DNA of 64,000 nucleotides, taken from positions 1,471,119 through 1,535,118 of the forward strand of contig UESW01003880.1 of the NCBI GenBank assembly GCA_900491605.1, written 5' to 3'. Position 1 is the first letter of the stretch; the number at the start of each line of letters is the position of its first letter. This DNA is from Calamus simplicifolius. Lineage: Eukaryota > Streptophyta > Magnoliopsida > Arecales > Arecaceae. Below are positions 62,559 through 64,000 of this stretch, in pieces. Made by a program: the position numbers and the translations under genes. The notes under the pieces are model-generated. The model saw only the letters and a program-made list of their open reading frames with translations, ran no database searches and was not told the DNA's origin.

Positions 62559-64000
62559 CAATTTTTTTTTCCAACTCATATATATTTTATTATAATGAAA
62601 TTTATTTGCTTTCTCCTTTCAAATTGATTCTTTATAATTTTATTTCTGCCACAATCTTGTTTTTATATCTTACTTGTTTTATTACATTGGGAAGAAGAAG
62701 TCTTTTAGAACGGCACGGTTGTCTCTCTCCTCGTCGTCGGAGGCACCGAGGAGAGGGGGAATCTGGAGACGGGGGCCACCAGGGCTCGCCGCTGGAGCTC
62801 TCAGACGAGACGGCGAGATTTGTGGTCGCGTGGCCGTGCTTTTTGGGAAAAGGACAAAAGGGTGAAACATCGTAGTCGAGTCCACGCAGAAACAGTGTGC
62901 AGCACGGGGTTGGCGATGGGTGCTTTCGGAAGAAATTTGGACCACATTCATGGGTTTCGAAAGGTGGTAGCTTCTTGGCTCCTTCCTTGTCATGTTCTGA
63001 TCGCATGGTGGTCTTGTTCTCATCGCATGGTGGTCTTATCCCCCATCATCATGTCATGCTTGGTGATAAAAGGAAAACGAAAGATATTAGAAAAGAGGGA
63101 ATATCCATTTCTCTTGATTGATGTGGTTGAGCCAGAAGACTTGATTCTGAATATCTTATTAACATGGTAATGTTCTATGAGGTATTATAATTTGGAATTG
63201 AGGTAGCAATCAGATGGAATAGAAATTAGATCACATGTCTATCCATTGGAATCTAATTTATTTATTAAAGATTTTGTTACACTATATTTTCAAAATATAT
63301 TAAAAATATAAAATATTTTATTTTATATTAAAAAATGTAGATATTTTACTGATATCGAACACCGATTATTTTCTAGCACACTAAAAAGCTGGCTTCATCT
63401 ACTAATTAAAAAAAAAGTAATGCTTTATATATATATATATAATGCATAGAATATAGAAGAAATTTTACTGTATCATGTGCAGTGATTGACATGTAGCACA
63501 TGCATATGCATACTAAAAATAAAAATATATATTTTTTATTTTATCATGTGCATACATGCATCGTGCATTAATCATCATTATGCTATTTCTATGCACAAAA
63601 AAAAAAAAAAATTTAAGGCCATTGAAAATGCCAGCTTTATTAGAAGTTTTATTTTTGTAAGGAACCCAAAAAAAAAAAAAAGTCACATACTTCTTGGGTA
63701 TTGTTCGGTTTTGCGGGCTCTGGAAAATTATTGGGAGTCTTTTGAAAGAACTAGGGCGACTCATTGTTATGATAGGCATATACCTTTCTTTCTAGTGGAG
63801 TAAACCAGTGAAGCAGCAGGGTGGGGAGCTCATTTGAAGATGACTGCAGTGCGGGACCGAGTCTGGTAGAAAAACACAAGGCTAGAGTAAATAACCAGGT
63901 GGAAAGGGACCGGAGGTAAGTTACTGTATGAAACTAAAATCCATTTCCTTCTTGCTGTCGTCCACCAAACTGTTGGTTGCCATGCGTGTCAACTTTGTCA
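62559..64000. other. Unassigned right flank
   Basis: T-run and AT-rich start, a GC-richer segment at 62700-63050 with short overlapping ORFs on both strands that match nothing I recognise, then AT-rich DNA with TA and A-runs (63200-63690) and unique sequence to the edge. No supported gene. Confidence 0.4.

Noticed and set aside
62453..63170. Short ORFs on both strands in the right flank as an exon of a host gene
   Set aside because: Overlapping frames on both strands, no splice signals or family motifs that I can support.

Overview
The window reads as repeat-dominated nuclear DNA of a flowering plant. The evidence is a cysteine-rich (DUF26/Gnk2) plant secreted/receptor-type gene, Ty1-copia elements primed by initiator Met-tRNA, Tat-lineage Ty3-gypsy elements with a second (archaeal-type) RNase H, and a plant L1-type LINE with its own RNase H. 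The nested, long-LTR content suits a large genome, perhaps a monocot; the species cannot be named from the sequence. I see no rRNA, tRNA, CRISPR or bacterial-type operon, and no intact host gene. Names used below (COP1, TAT1, COP2, LARD1, TAT2, L1, LARD2) are local labels.

Layout. 1-3923: COP1, the 5' LTR and gag/protease half of a minus-strand copia element running off the left edge, apparently nested in TAT1. 3924-18682: TAT1, a minus-strand Tat gypsy element with gag-protease-RT-RNaseH-aRNaseH-integrase (17353 down to 11976), its 5' LTR on the right (17441-18682), and a long 3' region on the left. That region holds an intron-bearing ORF on the opposite strand (4326-7242), a second small plus-strand ORF (9869-10162) and three tandem arrays of palindromic units. 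18683-19686: AT-rich spacer. 19687-25579: a minus-strand DUF26 pseudogene split by COP2, a 4.7-kb copia element (19948-24634) with 295-bp LTRs and a 5-bp target duplication. 25580-27137: AT-rich spacer with an 88-bp tandem repeat.

27138-35872: LARD1, a non-coding LTR element arranged LTR-internal-LTR-partial internal. It is fused at about 35872 to TAT2 (35873-49560), a plus-strand Tat element with gag-pol, an 18-copy 141-bp array, an antisense intron-bearing ORF and a complete 3' LTR. 49561-56582: unassigned older DNA into which L1 (50289-56366, target duplication on both sides) is inserted. 56583-62553: LARD2, a minus-strand non-coding LTR element with the perfect target duplication GAAAC. 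62559-64000: unassigned flank, AT-rich in its second half.

How the parts relate. TAT1, TAT2, LARD1 and LARD2 share a primer-binding-site type, a purine tract (seen in three), LTR end motifs (in three) and a conserved U5 block ending in a splice-acceptor-like TTTTTGCAGG. The two LARDs therefore look like non-autonomous relatives that could have used Tat proteins in trans. TAT1 and TAT2 each carry, antisense between integrase and 3' LTR, a gene with the same domain order, introns and a TATA promoter. Every coding region of the elements is broken by stops or frameshifts.
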